NCBI RefSeq assembly: GCF_030499515.1
Contig: NZ_JASTWJ010000001.1
Location: 992,001-1,056,000 of the forward strand
Direction: 5' to 3'
DNA from: Streptomyces sp. DT2A-34
GTDB lineage: Bacteria > Actinomycetota > Actinomycetes > Streptomycetales > Streptomycetaceae
Length of the DNA stretch: 64,000 nt
Shown here: positions 35,502 through 44,314 of the stretch, in pieces
Layout of the letters: each line of letters opens with the position of its first letter
How positions within the stretch are numbered: position 1 is the first letter of the stretch
Translations under genes and position numbers: made by a program
The notes under the pieces: model-generated
Database searches by the model: none
Told to the model about the DNA's origin: nothing
Seen by the model: only the letters and a program-made list of their open reading frames with translations

Positions 35502-35755
35502 TGCCGTCACATCTCCCGTTCTACACCGCAGACCCAATGCACACTATTTCGGACACGCCGCCCGGCCGTCCGCGCCGCAGCCCGGAGAGAGGGGTGTCGC
35601 GCGTTATCGCCCTACTTGCCGCGTTTCGGTACCGGTACAGCTTACGTTGTACAACGGGGCGCGACCTGTGGGGGTGTCCTGCGCATCACAACAACGCACC
35701 GATTGGCGTCAAGATTCCTATGGCCAGCCGGAGTTGACGTTTCCTTTGCGGACGC
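35502..35755 (-). promoter_or_regulatory. control region of the hopanoid operon
   Basis: This 254-base stretch precedes the operon. Two palindromes stand out: GTTGTACAAC (35646-35655) and GTACCGGTAC (35629-35638), seven bases apart. A minus-strand TTGACG at 35707-35712 could be a -35 box, with no good -10 at 17-18 bases. No gene is present. Confidence 0.5.
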
Positions 35756-35786
35756 GGGCCCCGCCGGGGCAGTTCCGGCGGGGCCC
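35756..35786. terminator. hairpin terminator after the ABC exporter operon
   Basis: GGGCCCCGCCGG (35756-35767) pairs perfectly with 35775-35786 around seven bases, 40 bases beyond the stop of the exporter ATPase. It isolates the exporter operon from the hopanoid operon, both read leftwards. Confidence 0.8.
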
Positions 35787-35826
35787 TGCGAAGCGTTCTG
35801 GGCCGCACGGCCCATGTCCGGGTGGA

Positions 35827-36615
35827 CTACTTGCCCGTGAACTTCTCGTACTCCTTGAGGACCTCGTCCGTCGGACCGTCCATCCGCAGCTCGCCGCGTT
35901 CCAGCCACAGAACGCGGTTGCAGGTGTCGCGGATCGACTTGTTGTTGTGGCTGACCAGAAACACGGTGCCGGCTTCCTTGCGCAGCTCGCGGATGCGTTC
36001 CTCGGAGCGCTTCTGGAACTTGCGGTCGCCGGTGGCCAGCGCCTCGTCGATCATGAGGACGTCGTGGTCCTTGGCGGCGGCGATGGAGAAGCGGAGCCGG
36101 GCCGCCATGCCGGAGGAGTAGGTGCGCATCGGCAGGGTGATGAAGTCGCCCTTCTCGTTGATGCCCGAGAAGTCGACGATCTCCTGGTAGCGCTCCTTGA
36201 TCTGCTCGCGGGACATGCCCATGGCGAGCCCGCCCAATATGACGTTGCGCTCGCCGGTCAGGTCGTTCATCAGGGCCGCGTTCACGCCGAGCAGGGAGGG
36301 CTGGCCGTCGGTGTAGACCTTGCCCTTCTCGGGCGGGAGCAGGCCGGCGATGGCGCGCAGCAGGGTGGACTTGCCGGAGCCGTTGGAGCCGATGAGGCCG
36401 ATGGCCTCGCCGCGGTAGGCGACGAAGGAGACGCCGCGGACGGCGTGCACCTTGCGCACACCCCGCTCCGCGTCGTCGGAGCCCCTCTTGAGGATGCGGC
36501 TGAGGGCGGCGGTGGCGCTGCCCTTGCCGGTCTTGGCGCCGTTGACGCGGTAGACGATGTGCAGCTCGTCTGCGATGACGGTGGGGATGCGGGCATCCGT
36601 CTTCTGCTCAGCCAC
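35827..36615 (-). CDS. ABC transporter ATPase, TagH/Wzt-type polysaccharide exporter
   Basis: The 262-residue ATPase has Walker A IGSNGSGKST (75-84), a YSSGMAARL signature, Walker B HDVLMIDEALATGD and switch LVSHN. The YSSGM signature and an insertion before Walker A (ILKRGSDDAERGVRKVHAVR) are typical of exporters of teichoic acid and O-antigen polymers (TagH, Wzt). It lacks the C-terminal carbohydrate-binding domain of some Wzt. It overlaps the permease gene by eight bases. Polymer identity cannot be read from it. Confidence 0.9.
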   Translation of the reverse strand: MAEQKTDARIPTVIADELHIVYRVNGAKTGKGSATAALSRILKRGSDDAERGVRKVHAVRGVSFVAYRGEAIGLIGSNGSGKSTLLRAIAGLLPPEKGKVYTDGQPSLLGVNAALMNDLTGERNVILGGLAMGMSREQIKERYQEIVDFSGINEKGDFITLPMRTYSSGMAARLRFSIAAAKDHDVLMIDEALATGDRKFQKRSEERIRELRKEAGTVFLVSHNNKSIRDTCNRVLWLERGELRMDGPTDEVLKEYEKFTGK

Positions 36616-37537
36616 GGCCGTACCTCTCTTCCGCCTTCCAGAAGTAGACGAAGCCGCCGACGGCGAACAGCACGGCCCAGCCGAGCGCGGCCGCCCAGGC
36701 GTTGGTGGGCAGGTTCGAGTAGTCGTAGCCGTCGATGAGGGCGAAGCGCATCAGGTCCATGTAGATCGCGGCCGGGTTCCACTGCAGGACGGTCGCGATC
36801 CAGTCCGGGCGGTCCTCAAGCATGATCGGGATGGAGAACATCACGCCGGACGCGTACATCCAGGTACGCATCACGAAAGGCATGAGCTGGGCCAGGTCCG
36901 GGGTCTTCGCGCCCGCGCGGGCCATGATCATCGCGAGGCCGGTGTTGAAGAGGAACTGCAGCGCCAGCACCGGCACGATGAGCAGCCAGGACAGGCGCGG
37001 GTAGCTGCCGAAGCCGACCGCCACCACGAACAGCACGATCATCGAGAACAGCAACTGCTGGAGCTGCTGCAACGCGAAGGAGATCGGCAGCGAGGCGCGC
37101 GGGAAGTGCAGGGCGCGGACCAGGCCGAGGTTGCCGGAGATCGCGCGTACGCCCGCCATCACCGAGCTCTGGGTGAAGGTGAACACGAACACGCCGGTGA
37201 CGAGGAACGGGATGTACACCTCGCGGTTCATGCCGCGGTCGGCCTTGAGGATGAGGCCGAAGATGAAGAAGTACACCGCCGCGTTCAGCAGGGGCGTGGC
37301 CACCTGCCACAGCTGGCCGAGCTTCGCCTGGCTGTACTGGGCGGTCAGCTTCGCCCGCGAGAACGCGAGGATGAAGTGCCGCCGGTCCCAGAGCTGGCGG
37401 ACGTACTCGAACAGCGAGGGGCGGGCGCCGCTCACGGACAGCCCGTACTTGGCGGCGAGCTGTGCCGCCGTGAGGTCCTCGTCGGGCGACGGAGGCGCGC
37501 TCACCGCGACTCCGCCGTCGTGCGTTGTCTCACTCAC
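36608..37537 (-). CDS. ABC transporter permease, TagG/Wzm-type
   Basis: The 309-residue permease of the ABC2 type has six predicted membrane helices after a cytoplasmic N-terminus, with LGQLWQVATPLLNAAVYFFI, YIPFLVTGVFVFTFTQSSVM, and SMIVLFVVAVGF. The RAKLTAQYSQAKLGQLWQ motif is common in teichoic-acid and O-antigen permeases. GTG (MSETTHDGG) is used. It is the translocating partner of the overlapping ATPase. The gap to the glycosyltransferase upstream is 96 bases. Confidence 0.9.
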   Translation of the reverse strand: MSETTHDGGVAVSAPPSPDEDLTAAQLAAKYGLSVSGARPSLFEYVRQLWDRRHFILAFSRAKLTAQYSQAKLGQLWQVATPLLNAAVYFFIFGLILKADRGMNREVYIPFLVTGVFVFTFTQSSVMAGVRAISGNLGLVRALHFPRASLPISFALQQLQQLLFSMIVLFVVAVGFGSYPRLSWLLIVPVLALQFLFNTGLAMIMARAGAKTPDLAQLMPFVMRTWMYASGVMFSIPIMLEDRPDWIATVLQWNPAAIYMDLMRFALIDGYDYSNLPTNAWAAALGWAVLFAVGGFVYFWKAEERYGRG

Positions 37538-37633
37538 CAGTGGAAACTTTCGTCTTCGAGATGCGCAGCCTGTGCGGGCTTGGCATGAACCTGGGGCCCG
37601 GGTGTGGCCCGGTTGCTCTCAGGACCGAGCTTG

Positions 37634-38515
37634 TCAGATGACAGGAGGTCGGCCCAGTCGAGTCAGCCGCCACACCGTACGCCACTTCATGGGCCTGCGG
37701 GGACCGCACGGGGTGGTCCAGCCTTCCCTGAATCCGCCGAACCATGCCTTCAGGGCGGGGCGGGAGGGGCGGCGCAGGAGCGTGAGCAGCATCCAGACGC
37801 CCAGATAGACCGGGACGAGGGGGGCGGGGAGGTTGCGGCGGGCGAGCCAGACGCGGTTGCGGGCGACCATGCGGTGGTAGACCGCGTGCCGGGAGGGCGC
37901 GGTCGTCGGGTGGTACAGCACCATGTCGGACCGGTAGTCGATCATCCAGCCCGCGTCGAGGGCCCGCCATGCCAGGTCGGTTTCCTCATGGGCGTAGAAG
38001 AACTCGTCCGGCAGCCCGCCGACCTCGGCGAGGACCTGGGTCCGCACGGCGTTGGCGCCGCCGAGGAAGGTGGTGACCCGGGAGGAGCGCATCGGGTCGG
38101 AGGCGCGCAGCCGGGGGACGTGGCGGCGCTGGGTCTCGCCGGTGTCCGGGTCGGCGATGCGGAAGCTGATGATGCCGAGCTTCGGATCGGCCTCGAAGGC
38201 CTCGCGGCACAGCTCCGCGGTGTCGTGGTGGGCGAGGAGGCCGTCGTCGTCGAGGAACAGCAGTACGTCGACATCGCGCCCGCTGGGGCCGAAGGCCTCG
38301 ATACCGATGTTGCGGCCGCCGGGGATGCCGAGGTTCTCGGGCAGCTCGATCGTGCGGACGCCTTCGGGGACGTCGGGCACCGGGGAGCCGTTGCCGACCA
38401 CGACGACCTGGACCGCGTCGCCGTCCTGCTTGGCGACCGAGTCGAGCAGGGCACGGAGCTCGTCGGGGCGGTTGCCCATGGTGATGATCACCGCGCCGAC
38501 CTTCATGCCGCTCAC
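37634..38515 (-). CDS. GT2-family glycosyltransferase
   Basis: The 293-residue GT-A enzyme has VGAVIITMGNRPDELRALLD at the N-terminus, the nucleotide-metal motif LLFLDDDGLL, PENLGIPGGRNIGI, and the acceptor region FYAHEETDLAWRAL. It resembles rhamnosyl/galactosyl transferases of GT2. GTG overlaps the upstream CDP-alcohol transferase stop (GTGA). The C-terminal MLLTLLRRPSRPALKAWF is mildly amphipathic, so membrane association is likely. Expected role: adding a sugar to the polymer made by this operon. Confidence 0.88.
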   Translation of the reverse strand: MSGMKVGAVIITMGNRPDELRALLDSVAKQDGDAVQVVVVGNGSPVPDVPEGVRTIELPENLGIPGGRNIGIEAFGPSGRDVDVLLFLDDDGLLAHHDTAELCREAFEADPKLGIISFRIADPDTGETQRRHVPRLRASDPMRSSRVTTFLGGANAVRTQVLAEVGGLPDEFFYAHEETDLAWRALDAGWMIDYRSDMVLYHPTTAPSRHAVYHRMVARNRVWLARRNLPAPLVPVYLGVWMLLTLLRRPSRPALKAWFGGFREGWTTPCGPRRPMKWRTVWRLTRLGRPPVI

Positions 38516-39291
38516 TTCAGCCTGCTCGAAGCGAGGATGGACACGAGGTGCAGCAGGGTCTGCAGCAGCGCGATGCCGGCCAGCACCGCGACGCCGAGCC
38601 GGGAGAAGAACAGGTCACCGCGGGCCTGGTCCACGATCGCCAGCACCAGGATCAGCAGGGACGCCTCGATACCGAGGACCAGGCGGTGGAACTTGAGGGC
38701 GGCGGCGGCCCTGCGGGCCAGCGCCATGCCGGAGGAGCGCATCTCGGAGGCGGCCTCCTTGACCGGCGGCAGGCCGTTCTGGTGCCGGGCGACACCGACG
38801 AGGTCGGTCTCCGCCTTGATCAGGATCGCGCCGAGCGCGGCCAGCGTGCCGAGGAACGCCCACAGCCAGTCGATACGGCCGCTGCCCCACAGGTCGGCGG
38901 CGCGCAGGCCGAAGCCGACCAGCACCGCCGCGTCGGTCAGGTAGGCGCCGACGCGGTCCAGGTAGACCCCGCCGAGCGAGTACTGCTTCCTCCAGCGTGC
39001 GATCTCGCCGTCGACGCAGTCCAGCAGCAGGTACAGCTGGACCATGACCACGCCGAGCACCGCCCCCGGGATCCCCGGCACCAGGAGTGCCGGGGCCGCG
39101 AGGACACCACAGACGGTCATCAGGTACGTGAGCTGGTTGGGCGTGACCCTGGTGTTCACCAGGTAGCGGTCGACCCGCAGGGACACCTCACGCATGTAGA
39201 GGCGTCCCATCCAGTGCTCACCGCTGCGCCGGTCCTTCACCCCCGCGGGGTGAACGACGGGGCGGAGTTCAGCTACCGATGGCCTTGACAT
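38512..39291 (-). CDS. CDP-alcohol phosphatidyltransferase family protein with variant active site
   Basis: The 259-residue membrane protein has the CAPT signature start DCVDGEIARWR (D91, D94) with LGGVYLDRVGA after it. The third aspartate is D112, but the fourth, normally the catalytic base, is Ala116. There are about six membrane helices. Members transfer a phospho-alcohol from CDP-alcohol to a hydroxyl. Loss of the base makes this one suspect as an enzyme, or specialised. It overlaps the dehydrogenase by 23 bases and the glycosyltransferase by four, all in one operon. Confidence 0.88.
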   Translation of the reverse strand: MSRPSVAELRPVVHPAGVKDRRSGEHWMGRLYMREVSLRVDRYLVNTRVTPNQLTYLMTVCGVLAAPALLVPGIPGAVLGVVMVQLYLLLDCVDGEIARWRKQYSLGGVYLDRVGAYLTDAAVLVGFGLRAADLWGSGRIDWLWAFLGTLAALGAILIKAETDLVGVARHQNGLPPVKEAASEMRSSGMALARRAAAALKFHRLVLGIEASLLILVLAIVDQARGDLFFSRLGVAVLAGIALLQTLLHLVSILASSRLK

Positions 39292-40330
39292 AGTCGGCGT
39301 AGATGTCCTTGATCTGGTCGGTGGTCAGGTCGAGGTGTTCGAGGATCGTGTAGCGGCCGGGCCGGGTCTGGGGAGCGAACTCCACGACGCGGACGAACTC
39401 GTCGTCCGTGAAGCCGATCTCCTCCGGAAGCACCGGCAGCCCGTGCCGCCGCAGCACCTCGGCCATGTAGGCCGACTCCTCGTGTGCCCCGCGCAGGTAC
39501 ATCGCGAAGGCCGCGCCCAGTCCGCACTGCTCGCCGTGGGCGGCGGCGCGCTTGGGGAACAGCAGGTCGAAGGCGTGGTTGATCTCGTGGCACGCGCCGG
39601 AGGACGGGCGGGAGTCGCCCGACACCGACATGGCGATACCGCTGAGGACCAGCGCTTCGGCCAGCACCTGCAGGAAGTCGGTGTCCCCTATGCCGCCGGG
39701 GTGCCGCAGGACCGCCTCGCCGGCCTGGCGGGCGATCGCGGCGGCCAGGCCGTCGATCTTCTCGCCCTTGACGCGGTTGGCGAGCTCCCAGTCCGCGATC
39801 GCGGAGATGTTGGAGATCGCGTCGCCGATGCCCGCACGCACGAAACGCGCCGGGGCGTCGCGGATGACGTCCAGGTCGATGACGACCGCGATCGGGGTCG
39901 GCACGCCGTAGGAGCCGCGGCCCGCGTCGTTGTCGAGGGTGGCGACCGGCGAGCACAGGCCGTCGTGCGCGAGGTTCGTCGGTACGGCGACCAGGGACAG
40001 GCCGACGCGGGCCGCGGCGAACTTGGCGCAGTCGATGATCTTGCCGCCGCCGAGCCCGACGACCGCGTCGTAGTGGCCGGCCTTTATGTCGCCGGCCAGC
40101 CGGACCGCGTCGTCGAGGGTGCCGCCGCCGACCTCGTACCAGCTGGCGCCGGGCAGCGCCGGAGCGAGCCGCTCCTTGAGCCGGGCGCCGGAGCCGTTGC
40201 TGACGGCGACGGCCAGCTTGCCGGAGTGCGAGATGCGCTCGTCGGCGAGCACACCGGCCAGGTCGTCGAGGGCACCCGGGCGGATGTCCACGACGACCGG
40301 CGAGGGAATGAGCCGGGTCAGTACTGGCAC
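39269..40330 (-). CDS. iron-containing alcohol dehydrogenase / glycerol-1-phosphate dehydrogenase-like
   Basis: The 353-residue protein has the group III dehydrogenase fold: YDAVVGLGGGKIIDCAKFAA for nucleotide, PTNLAHDGLCSPVATLD, and metal ligands in SSGACHEINHAFDLLFPKRA then AHGEQCG. The pattern resembles AraM/EgsA enzymes that reduce dihydroxyacetone phosphate to sn-glycerol 1-phosphate. GTG follows GGAG. It overlaps the nucleotidyltransferase by 13 bases. In this operon it could supply the polyol phosphate that the nucleotidyltransferase activates. Confidence 0.83.
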   Translation of the reverse strand: MPVLTRLIPSPVVVDIRPGALDDLAGVLADERISHSGKLAVAVSNGSGARLKERLAPALPGASWYEVGGGTLDDAVRLAGDIKAGHYDAVVGLGGGKIIDCAKFAAARVGLSLVAVPTNLAHDGLCSPVATLDNDAGRGSYGVPTPIAVVIDLDVIRDAPARFVRAGIGDAISNISAIADWELANRVKGEKIDGLAAAIARQAGEAVLRHPGGIGDTDFLQVLAEALVLSGIAMSVSGDSRPSSGACHEINHAFDLLFPKRAAAHGEQCGLGAAFAMYLRGAHEESAYMAEVLRRHGLPVLPEEIGFTDDEFVRVVEFAPQTRPGRYTILEHLDLTTDQIKDIYADYVKAIGS

Positions 40331-41070
40331 GCGATCTCCCGTCCGCGGGCGAGATCGTCGTGATTGTCGATCTCCACCCACTTGACGTCGCCGATCGGCG
40401 CCACGTCGATGCGGAAGCCGCGGTTCACGAGCTCCTGGTAGCCGTGCTCGTAGAACTGCTGCGGGTCGGTCTCCCACACGGTCTTCAGGGCGTCGGCCAG
40501 CTCGGGGGCGGCGTCGCCCTCGATGAGGGTGACGCCGATGTACTCGCCGGTGGCCTCGGCGGGGTCCATCAGCTTGGTGATCTTCGTCATGCCCTTCTCG
40601 GGGTCGACGACGACCTTCATCTCCTCGTCGGCCAGGTGCTTCACCGTGTCCAGGGCGAGGATGATCTTCTTGCCGTCGCCGCGGGCGGCGAGCAGCGTCT
40701 TCTCGACGGAGACCGGGTGGACGGTGTCGCCGTTGGCGAGGATCACGCCGTCCTTGAGGGCGTCACGGCCGCACCACAGGGAGTAGGCGTTGTTCCACTC
40801 CTCGGCCTTGTCGTTGTCGATGAGGGTGAGCTTCAGGCCGTACTTCTGCTCAAGGGCTTCCTTGCGCTCGTACACGGCCTCCTTGCGGTAGCCGACGATG
40901 ATCGCGACCTCGGTCAGACCGATCTCGGCGAAGTTGCCGAGGGTCAGATCCAGAACCGTGGGTTCGCCCTCTATGCCCGCAGGCCCCACCGGCACCAGAG
41001 CCTTGGGAAGGCTGTCGGTGTAGGGGCGCAGACGCCGTCCGGCGCCGGCCGCCAGCACGAGGCCGATCAT
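40318..41070 (-). CDS. LicC-like nucleotidyltransferase
   Basis: The 250-residue protein begins MIGLVLAAGAGRRLRPYTDS then LPKALVPVG, the activation loop of sugar and choline nucleotidyltransferases, and carries EEWNNAYSLWCGRDAL, a motif close to NNxYSL of LicC (phosphocholine cytidylyltransferase). It also has LANGDTVHP for metal binding. CTP-dependent activation of a small phospho-alcohol is the best guess; sugar-1-phosphate activation is the alternative. The start overlaps the upstream DUF5941 gene stop (ATGA). Confidence 0.85.
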   Translation of the reverse strand: MIGLVLAAGAGRRLRPYTDSLPKALVPVGPAGIEGEPTVLDLTLGNFAEIGLTEVAIIVGYRKEAVYERKEALEQKYGLKLTLIDNDKAEEWNNAYSLWCGRDALKDGVILANGDTVHPVSVEKTLLAARGDGKKIILALDTVKHLADEEMKVVVDPEKGMTKITKLMDPAEATGEYIGVTLIEGDAAPELADALKTVWETDPQQFYEHGYQELVNRGFRIDVAPIGDVKWVEIDNHDDLARGREIACQY

Positions 41071-42875
41071 GCGGGTTCTCCTTCATCGTGTACGGCGGGC
41101 GCCCCGGAGGACACCCAGAAGCGGATGCTCTCGACGAGCACCACCAGGGCCACGACCACGGCGAGGGCCGTGAGCGCGACCGTGAACTGCGAGGCGGAGA
41201 GCACCGCGGCGAGGACGGTGACGAGCAGCGTCCGTCCTTCGTGCCCCCCGATGGCGCGCACCAGCCAGGCCGGGGGCGCTCCGGCGTTGCCGCGGATGCG
41301 GTACACCGTGTCGTAGTGATGGTAGGCGACGGCCGCCACCAGGCCGAAAGCCGCAGGAAGGGCTCCGTTCACGTCCGCTTTGGCCGCCAGCACCAGGACG
41401 GTGCCGTATTCGGCGGCGCGGAAGAACGGCGGGGCGAGCCAGTCGAGGGCCCCCTTGAGGGGGTGGGCGACGGCTGCGGCGGAGGCGAGGACGTACAGGG
41501 CGGCCAGGGCCACGGGGAGCGCACTGCCGTAGTCGGTGAGGGCCAGCGCGACCATCAGTGGGATGGCTCCCTCCAGCGCCACGAGCGCGCGGGAGCCGAG
41601 CGGGCCGCGGGCGGGTAGCCGCCGCATGCCGGAGGCCAGACCCTCGGCGAGCGGCCCACTGTCGGCCAGGTCCGCCAGCGCCCGCGCCGCCCGGTCGGTG
41701 CGCTGGGCCTTACGGGTCAACGACCGCAGCACGCGGCCCGCCGTCGTGTACGTCGCCGCGAACGCGCACCCGATGAGCAGTGCGTAGAAGGTGATACGGG
41801 GAGTGGTGACCGCCGTGAGCACCGCGATCATCGCCCAGCGCTCGCCGATCGGCAGGACGATCATCCGGCGTACCCACACCGTCCAGCCGACGCTGTCCAG
41901 CTTGTCGGAGAGGGCGGCCGTAGGGCTGGTGTTGGCGGTGGCGTCGTGGTTGGCCTCGTTGAAGGAGAAGTCGACGACGTGCCGGCAGGTCTGCAGGACC
42001 ATGGCGCCCAGGGCGAGTGCCCAGACGTCGTCGCCGCCCCGTGCGGCTCCCAGCGCGAGGCCGGCGTAGTAGGCGTACTCCTTGGCCCGGTCGAAGGTGG
42101 CGTCCAGCCAGGCGCCGAGCGTGGAGTACTGAAGCGAGTAGCGGGCGAGCTGTCCGTCGGTGCAGTCCAGCACGAACGAGAAGATCAGCAGGAGGCCGGC
42201 CGCGATGAACCCGCCCCGGGTGCCGGTGGCCGCGCAGCCCGCCGCGATGAGCGCGGTGATCAGGGAGGCGGTGGTGACCTGGTTGGGGGTCAGGCCCCGG
42301 CGGGCGCACCAGCGGGCGATGTAGCGGGAGTACGGGCTGATGCAATAGGTCGTGAAGAAGCCGTCGCGGGACTTCACGGCCGACTTCAGGCGTACGGCCT
42401 CGTCATCGACGTTCGCTACGGCCTGCCGTGCCTCGTTGCGGGCCTGCGGGTCGGCCGGGACGGCGGCGACCAGGCTGCCGAGCTCGGGGCGGTGGACGTC
42501 GGTGCCTTCGTCGTCGAGGGCGGTGACGATGCGGTCGGCGAGGCTGTCGACGGCCACCGCCGTACCGCCGCCCGCGGAGTTCTCCCGGGCCATGGCGCGG
42601 GTCAGGGCCTGGCGGCCGGCGGGCTGGGCCGTGACGGCGCCCGGGATCGCGGCGAGCGGGAAGCGGGGGTCGGTCAGGCCGAGGCGCAGCGCGTGCAGGT
42701 GGCCGACGAAGCGGGCGTCGACGACGGCGACCCGCTGGTCACCGGGCACCTGGGCGAGGAGCGTCTCGGCGTCGGCCGGGTCGGCGGCGACCCGGACGTC
42801 GTAGCCGAGGGACCGCAGATCGCCCTCGATCGACGATCCGGGGACCGGCTGACCGGTGAGGATGGCGGTCGACAA
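41067..42875 (-). CDS. DUF5941/CDP-alcohol transferase fusion (DIPPS-like)
   Basis: The 602-residue protein has a soluble N-terminal part (1-165) that looks like a degenerate nucleotide-binding domain, then SAVKSRDGFFTTYCISPYSR and a complete CAPT motif LDCTDGQLARY-x7-LGAWLDATFDRA (residues about 235-263), then membrane helices and a C-terminal DUF5941 region. The arrangement is like IPCT-DIPPS, enzymes that make inositol-phosphate diesters. It is probably a membrane transferase joining CDP-activated polyol to a sugar or inositol. TTG start has GGGAGTGAG at a suitable distance. It leads the operon. Confidence 0.8.
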   Translation of the reverse strand: MSTAILTGQPVPGSSIEGDLRSLGYDVRVAADPADAETLLAQVPGDQRVAVVDARFVGHLHALRLGLTDPRFPLAAIPGAVTAQPAGRQALTRAMARENSAGGGTAVAVDSLADRIVTALDDEGTDVHRPELGSLVAAVPADPQARNEARQAVANVDDEAVRLKSAVKSRDGFFTTYCISPYSRYIARWCARRGLTPNQVTTASLITALIAAGCAATGTRGGFIAAGLLLIFSFVLDCTDGQLARYSLQYSTLGAWLDATFDRAKEYAYYAGLALGAARGGDDVWALALGAMVLQTCRHVVDFSFNEANHDATANTSPTAALSDKLDSVGWTVWVRRMIVLPIGERWAMIAVLTAVTTPRITFYALLIGCAFAATYTTAGRVLRSLTRKAQRTDRAARALADLADSGPLAEGLASGMRRLPARGPLGSRALVALEGAIPLMVALALTDYGSALPVALAALYVLASAAAVAHPLKGALDWLAPPFFRAAEYGTVLVLAAKADVNGALPAAFGLVAAVAYHHYDTVYRIRGNAGAPPAWLVRAIGGHEGRTLLVTVLAAVLSASQFTVALTALAVVVALVVLVESIRFWVSSGAPAVHDEGEPA

Positions 42876-43174
42876 CCGAAACTCACTCCCTGGGTGCCGG
42901 CGTCTCCGCGCCGGTCATGTACGTGGGTGGCGGCGCCCGTTGGCGGGTCCCCTTGACGACAGGGCCCGGCCGGGCGGCGTGTCGGCAGAGGCTATCGGAT
43001 GATGGGAAGCCTGCGTTCACCGGCCGTTTGGCGAAGCGATCGACGTGGTTCGCCCAGAGCCCTGCCGCGATCATCATCGGGGATTGCGGGGGCCGCCCAC
43101 AAACTCGTGCTCACAGACCGGGGCATCGAGGACATTGTGTGCCTCGCCTGTTCCTCCACATAGGGTGGGCGACC
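42876..43174. other. divergent control region between DUF5941 operon and galE
   Basis: The 299 bases carry the promoters for both directions, but no clear -35/-10 pair was found. A 64-codon frame on the minus strand (42883-43077) is open but has no similarity I recognise and no convincing ribosome site; I do not call it. Confidence 0.5.
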
Positions 43175-44158
43175 ATGACATGGCTGATCACAGGCGGAGC
43201 CGGCTACATCGGAGCACATGTGGCGCGGGCCATGACCGACGCAGGGGAGCACGTCCTCGTACTGGACGACCTCTCGGCCGGGTTTCCCGCGCGGCTGCCG
43301 TCGGACGTCGCGCTCGTCGAGGGCTCTTCGCTCGACGGTGCCCTGCTGAAGCGGGTGCTGGCCGAGCATGCGGTGACGGGTGTGGTGCATCTCGCCGCGC
43401 GCAAGCAGGTCGGCGAGTCCGTGGCGCAGCCGACGCGCTACTACCGGGAGAACGTGGGCGGTCTCGCCACGCTCCTGGAGGCGGTCGCCGAGGCGGGGGT
43501 GAAACGGTTCGTCTTCTCGTCGTCCGCCGCCGTCTACGGCAACCCTGATGTGGATCTCATCACGGAGGACACCGCGTGCGCGCCGGTGAACCCGTACGGC
43601 GAGACCAAGCTCGCCGGTGAGTGGCTGGTGCGGGCGACGGGCCGGGCGCACGGAATCGCCACCGTGTGCCTGCGCTACTTCAACGTCGCGGGCGCCGCCT
43701 CGCCCGAGCTGGCGGACACGGGCGTCTTCAACATCGTCCCCATGGTCTTCGACCGGCTCATCCGCGACGAGGCCCCGCGGATCTTCGGCGACGACTATCC
43801 GACGCCCGACGGCACCTGCGTCCGCGACTACATCCATGTCGCCGACCTCGCCGAGGCGCACCTGGCGGCGGCCCGGCGGCTCACCGCGGCGGACGCGAGC
43901 GGCGATCTGACGGTCAACATCGGCCGCGGCGAGGGCGTCTCCGTGCGCGAGCTGATCACCGTCATCGGGGAGGTCACCGGCGACCCGCGCCCCGCCGTCG
44001 TAGAGGCCCGGCGTCCCGGGGACGCGCCGCGCGCGGTCGCCTCGGCCGCGCTGGCCGCCGAGGAGCTCGGCTGGACGGCTCGGCGCGGGATACGCGAGAT
44101 GGTCGAGTCGGCGTGGCAGGGGTGGCTCCTGCACCACGGCGGCCCGTCGCGCGGCTGA
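43175..44158 (+). CDS. galE: UDP-glucose 4-epimerase
   Basis: The 327-residue SDR has TWLITGGAGYIGAHVARAMT (cofactor), HLAARKQVGESVAQPTRYYR, and the catalytic NPYGETKLAGEW (Tyr-x3-Lys), then RYFNVAGAASPE and GDGTCVRDYIHVADLA-like PTPDGTCVRDYIHVADLA. It interconverts UDP-glucose and UDP-galactose, supplying galactosyl donors for glycan synthesis. The ATG follows a GGTGG site. It is divergent from the phosphodiester-glycan operon and may serve it. A 15-bp stem terminator follows. Confidence 0.93.
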   Translation: MTWLITGGAGYIGAHVARAMTDAGEHVLVLDDLSAGFPARLPSDVALVEGSSLDGALLKRVLAEHAVTGVVHLAARKQVGESVAQPTRYYRENVGGLATLLEAVAEAGVKRFVFSSSAAVYGNPDVDLITEDTACAPVNPYGETKLAGEWLVRATGRAHGIATVCLRYFNVAGAASPELADTGVFNIVPMVFDRLIRDEAPRIFGDDYPTPDGTCVRDYIHVADLAEAHLAAARRLTAADASGDLTVNIGRGEGVSVRELITVIGEVTGDPRPAVVEARRPGDAPRAVASAALAAEELGWTARRGIREMVESAWQGWLLHHGGPSRG

Positions 44159-44167
44159 TCATGCAGG

Positions 44168-44202
44168 GCCCTGACCTGCGGATCGTTTCCGCAGGTCAGG
44201 GC
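44168..44202. terminator. 15-bp stem terminator after galE
   Basis: GCCCTGACCTGCGGA (44168-44182) pairs perfectly with TCCGCAGGTCAGGGC (44188-44202), loop five bases, nine bases beyond the galE stop. Confidence 0.9.
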
Positions 44203-44314
44203 ACATGACAACGGTGTTCAGTGCCGCGTTGCCCGATACCCCCCGCCCGTAGTTCACTGTGATCCCGGACGGAAGTTCCGATCGTCGGACGGACCACAGA
44301 AGGGCGGCTTTCTC

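Noticed and set aside
42883-43077. 64-codon minus-strand frame before the DUF5941 operon
   Set aside because: No family similarity, and no convincing ribosome binding site; could be chance.
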